From positions 1 through 10,221 of the forward strand of contig CAUDDU010000016.1 in NCBI GenBank assembly GCA_958448375.1: a DNA stretch of 10,221 bases, written 5' to 3'. The notes beneath the pieces are model-generated. The model was given only the letters and a program-made list of their open reading frames with translations. It was not told the origin of the DNA and searched no databases. Below are positions 8,903 through 10,221 of the stretch, in pieces; positions within the stretch are counted from its first letter, which is position 1; each line of letters begins with the position of its first letter. A program made the position numbers and the translations under genes. The DNA comes from an uncultured Collinsella sp. (GTDB taxonomy: Bacteria > Actinomycetota > Coriobacteriia > Coriobacteriales > Coriobacteriaceae).

Positions 8903-10108
8903 ATGTCACCAAACAGCGATTCCATCCTTTCCCAGGAGCTTTCACGTCGCACCGCCCTCAAGGCCCTGTTCGGCGCAGCTTCTGCAGCCGTTCTTTTTGG
9001 TCTGCCCGCTCGCGCCCATGCTGCGGAGGCCACCAAGGAAACCACCGACAAGCTCAATGCGGCCCAGGCTCAACTTGACGAGGTCCAGGCCCAGCTCGAC
9101 AGCATCGCAAACGAATACGCGGCGCTGGCCAACAAGAACGCCCAGACCCTCAACGATATCGAGGGCGTGCAGGGCCAGATTGACAGCACGCAGGCGCAGA
9201 TTGACGAAAAGAAGGCCGAGCTCAAAAAGAAGCGCGACGATCTTTCCGATCGCGTTTCCGCCAGCTATAAGTCGGGCGGCACCAACATCCTGTCGCTGCT
9301 GCTCGCCTCGGGTTCGTTTGAGGAGCTCGTCGCCAATGCGCACTATGTTGAGAAGATCAACAAGAGCGACCGCGACGCCATCGAGGACATTCAGACCATC
9401 CAGGAAGAGCTCGATGCGCAAAAGACCGAGCTTGAGTCGCAGAAGGCCGACTTGGAGAAGCTCAAGGATCAGCAGACTGCCCAGATGCAGGACATGCAGG
9501 CCAAGCAGCAGGAGGTCCAGACGGTTCTGAACGGCCTCTCTGACGACGTCAAGGAGCTCATGGCTCAGCGTGATTCCGAGATTCTCGCTGCCGCCCAGGC
9601 CGAGGAGGCTGCCAGGAAGGCCGCCGCTGCCGCGGCCGCCGCGAACAAGAACAATTCCTACTCGGGTGGTTCGAGCTCGGGCGGTGGATCGTATGCGCCC
9701 GGAACTCCGCAGCAGAATGCCGGCTCGGGCAAGCAGCAGGCCGTCGTCAACGCGTGCTACTCCACGCCTTCGCCGGGTCAGAACTGGTGCGCGGCGTGGG
9801 TTACCAATGTCTTCCGTAACGCCGGCGTTGGCTACTTTGGCGGCAACGCGTGCGATATGTTTAACGCCTGGTGCTATAGCTCCGACCGCTCGGCGCTGCA
9901 GGTGGGCATGATTGTTGCCGACTCATCGCATAGCGGTACCGGCATACCGGGCCTGATCTATGGCCACGTGGGCATCTACGTTGGCGGCGGCATCGTTATG
10001 AGTAACGAGGGCGCCATCACGTCGAGGTCGCTTGACTCGTTCATTGGGTTCTACGGCACTGGCTCTGGCGTGCGCTGGGGCTGGCTCGGCGGTATTGCGC
10101 TGTCGTAA
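8903..10108 (+). CDS. Secreted PcsB/CwlO-like coiled-coil protein with C-terminal CHAP/NlpC-P60-type domain
   Basis: This is a probable exported peptidoglycan hydrolase or cell-separation protein of 401 residues. The N-terminus has a twin-arginine-like signal: SRRTALK (14-20), a hydrophobic stretch (21-35) and ARAHA-A (37-41) as a likely cleavage site. A long Gln/Glu/Lys-rich coiled coil covers about 43-235, interrupted by SASYKSGGTNILSLLLASGS (119-138), which is characteristic of the PcsB/CwlO N-terminal domain. An Ala-rich stretch (228-247) and a Gly/Ser linker (251-275) follow. The C-terminal domain contains NWCAAWVTNVFRNAG (294-308) with candidate nucleophile C296 and IYGHVGIYVGGG (352-363) with candidate H355. 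In characterised PcsB and CwlO systems the coiled coil is controlled by FtsEX; that link is inference here. The ATG is supported by GGAG 5 bases upstream. It forms its own transcription unit, divergent from galE. Catalytic activity is not certain. Confidence 0.88.
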   Translation: MSPNSDSILSQELSRRTALKALFGAASAAVLFGLPARAHAAEATKETTDKLNAAQAQLDEVQAQLDSIANEYAALANKNAQTLNDIEGVQGQIDSTQAQIDEKKAELKKKRDDLSDRVSASYKSGGTNILSLLLASGSFEELVANAHYVEKINKSDRDAIEDIQTIQEELDAQKTELESQKADLEKLKDQQTAQMQDMQAKQQEVQTVLNGLSDDVKELMAQRDSEILAAAQAEEAARKAAAAAAAANKNNSYSGGSSSGGGSYAPGTPQQNAGSGKQQAVVNACYSTPSPGQNWCAAWVTNVFRNAGVGYFGGNACDMFNAWCYSSDRSALQVGMIVADSSHSGTGIPGLIYGHVGIYVGGGIVMSNEGAITSRSLDSFIGFYGTGSGVRWGWLGGIALS

Positions 10109-10133
10109 CTGCGGCTTGAAGCTGGTTGGTCCG

Positions 10134-10173
10134 GGACTGCGGGCGAGGCATAAGGTTGCCTGCTCTACAGTCC
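10134..10173 (+). other. Hairpin in the 3' UTR of the cell-wall hydrolase gene
   Basis: GGACTG (10134-10139) pairs with CAGTCC (10168-10173), and inside it AGGCA pairs with TGCCT. No T-run follows. It lies between the stop codon and the terminator hairpin and may simply stabilise the transcript end. Confidence 0.4.
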
Positions 10174-10175
10174 TG

Positions 10176-10212
10176 CGCAAGACGAAGGCCACATTAAGTG
10201 GCCTTCTTTGCG
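10176..10212 (+). terminator. Intrinsic terminator after the cell-wall hydrolase gene
   Basis: A perfect 9-bp stem, GAAGGCCAC (10184-10192) with GTGGCCTTC (10198-10206), has a 5-base loop and is followed by TTT. Flanking CGCAA (10176-10180) and TTGCG (10208-10212) can extend the structure. The T-run is short, and the mirrored A residues could allow weak termination on the other strand too. Confidence 0.72.
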
Positions 10213-10221
10213 TGCGGAACT

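Noticed and set aside
8652..8945. A 97-codon minus-strand frame in the galE/hydrolase divergent region
   Set aside because: It spans the promoter region and the start of a well-supported gene, has unusual composition, and overlaps the galE leader.

Overview
This window looks like a chromosomal stretch of a GC-rich, Gram-positive gut actinobacterium. The protein sequences and gene style suggest Coriobacteriia, most likely Collinsella or a close relative. That is a judgement from recall, because there is no rRNA or other marker here to prove it. It is a mostly ordinary carbohydrate-metabolism neighbourhood with one unusual non-coding array.

Layout. Bases 2-2915 (+) hold three genes of a sugar ABC importer: a MalF-type permease cut by the window's left edge, a MalG-type permease and an MsmX/UgpC/MalK-type ATPase carrying a lysine-rich insert. 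Bases 2916-3450 are intergenic. They contain a terminator for the importer, then four copies of a long imperfect palindrome repeated every 80-81 bases (about 3054-3355), then a strong terminator for the opposite strand. Bases 3451-7353 (-) encode glycogen/maltodextrin phosphorylase (glgP) and, upstream of it, 4-alpha-glucanotransferase (malQ), with a terminator-like hairpin between them. Bases 7574-8635 (-) encode UDP-glucose 4-epimerase (galE), which has its own terminator. Bases 8636-8902 form a divergent promoter region. Bases 8903-10108 (+) encode a secreted, coiled-coil, PcsB/CwlO-like putative peptidoglycan hydrolase with a twin-arginine-like signal, followed by two hairpins, the second a likely terminator.

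How the genes fit together. The importer plausibly brings in an oligosaccharide. MalQ rearranges linear alpha-1,4-glucans, and GlgP phosphorolyses them to glucose-1-phosphate. GalE links UDP-glucose with UDP-galactose, feeding galactose use or envelope polysaccharide synthesis. A maltodextrin substrate for the importer is suggested only by proximity: the substrate-binding protein, which would settle it, lies outside the window. The cell-wall protein is a separate unit.

The element most deserving a second look is the array at 3054-3355. Its four units have 16-base arms and exactly 25-base centres, their base changes fit pairing in plus-strand RNA, and no coding sequence explains it.
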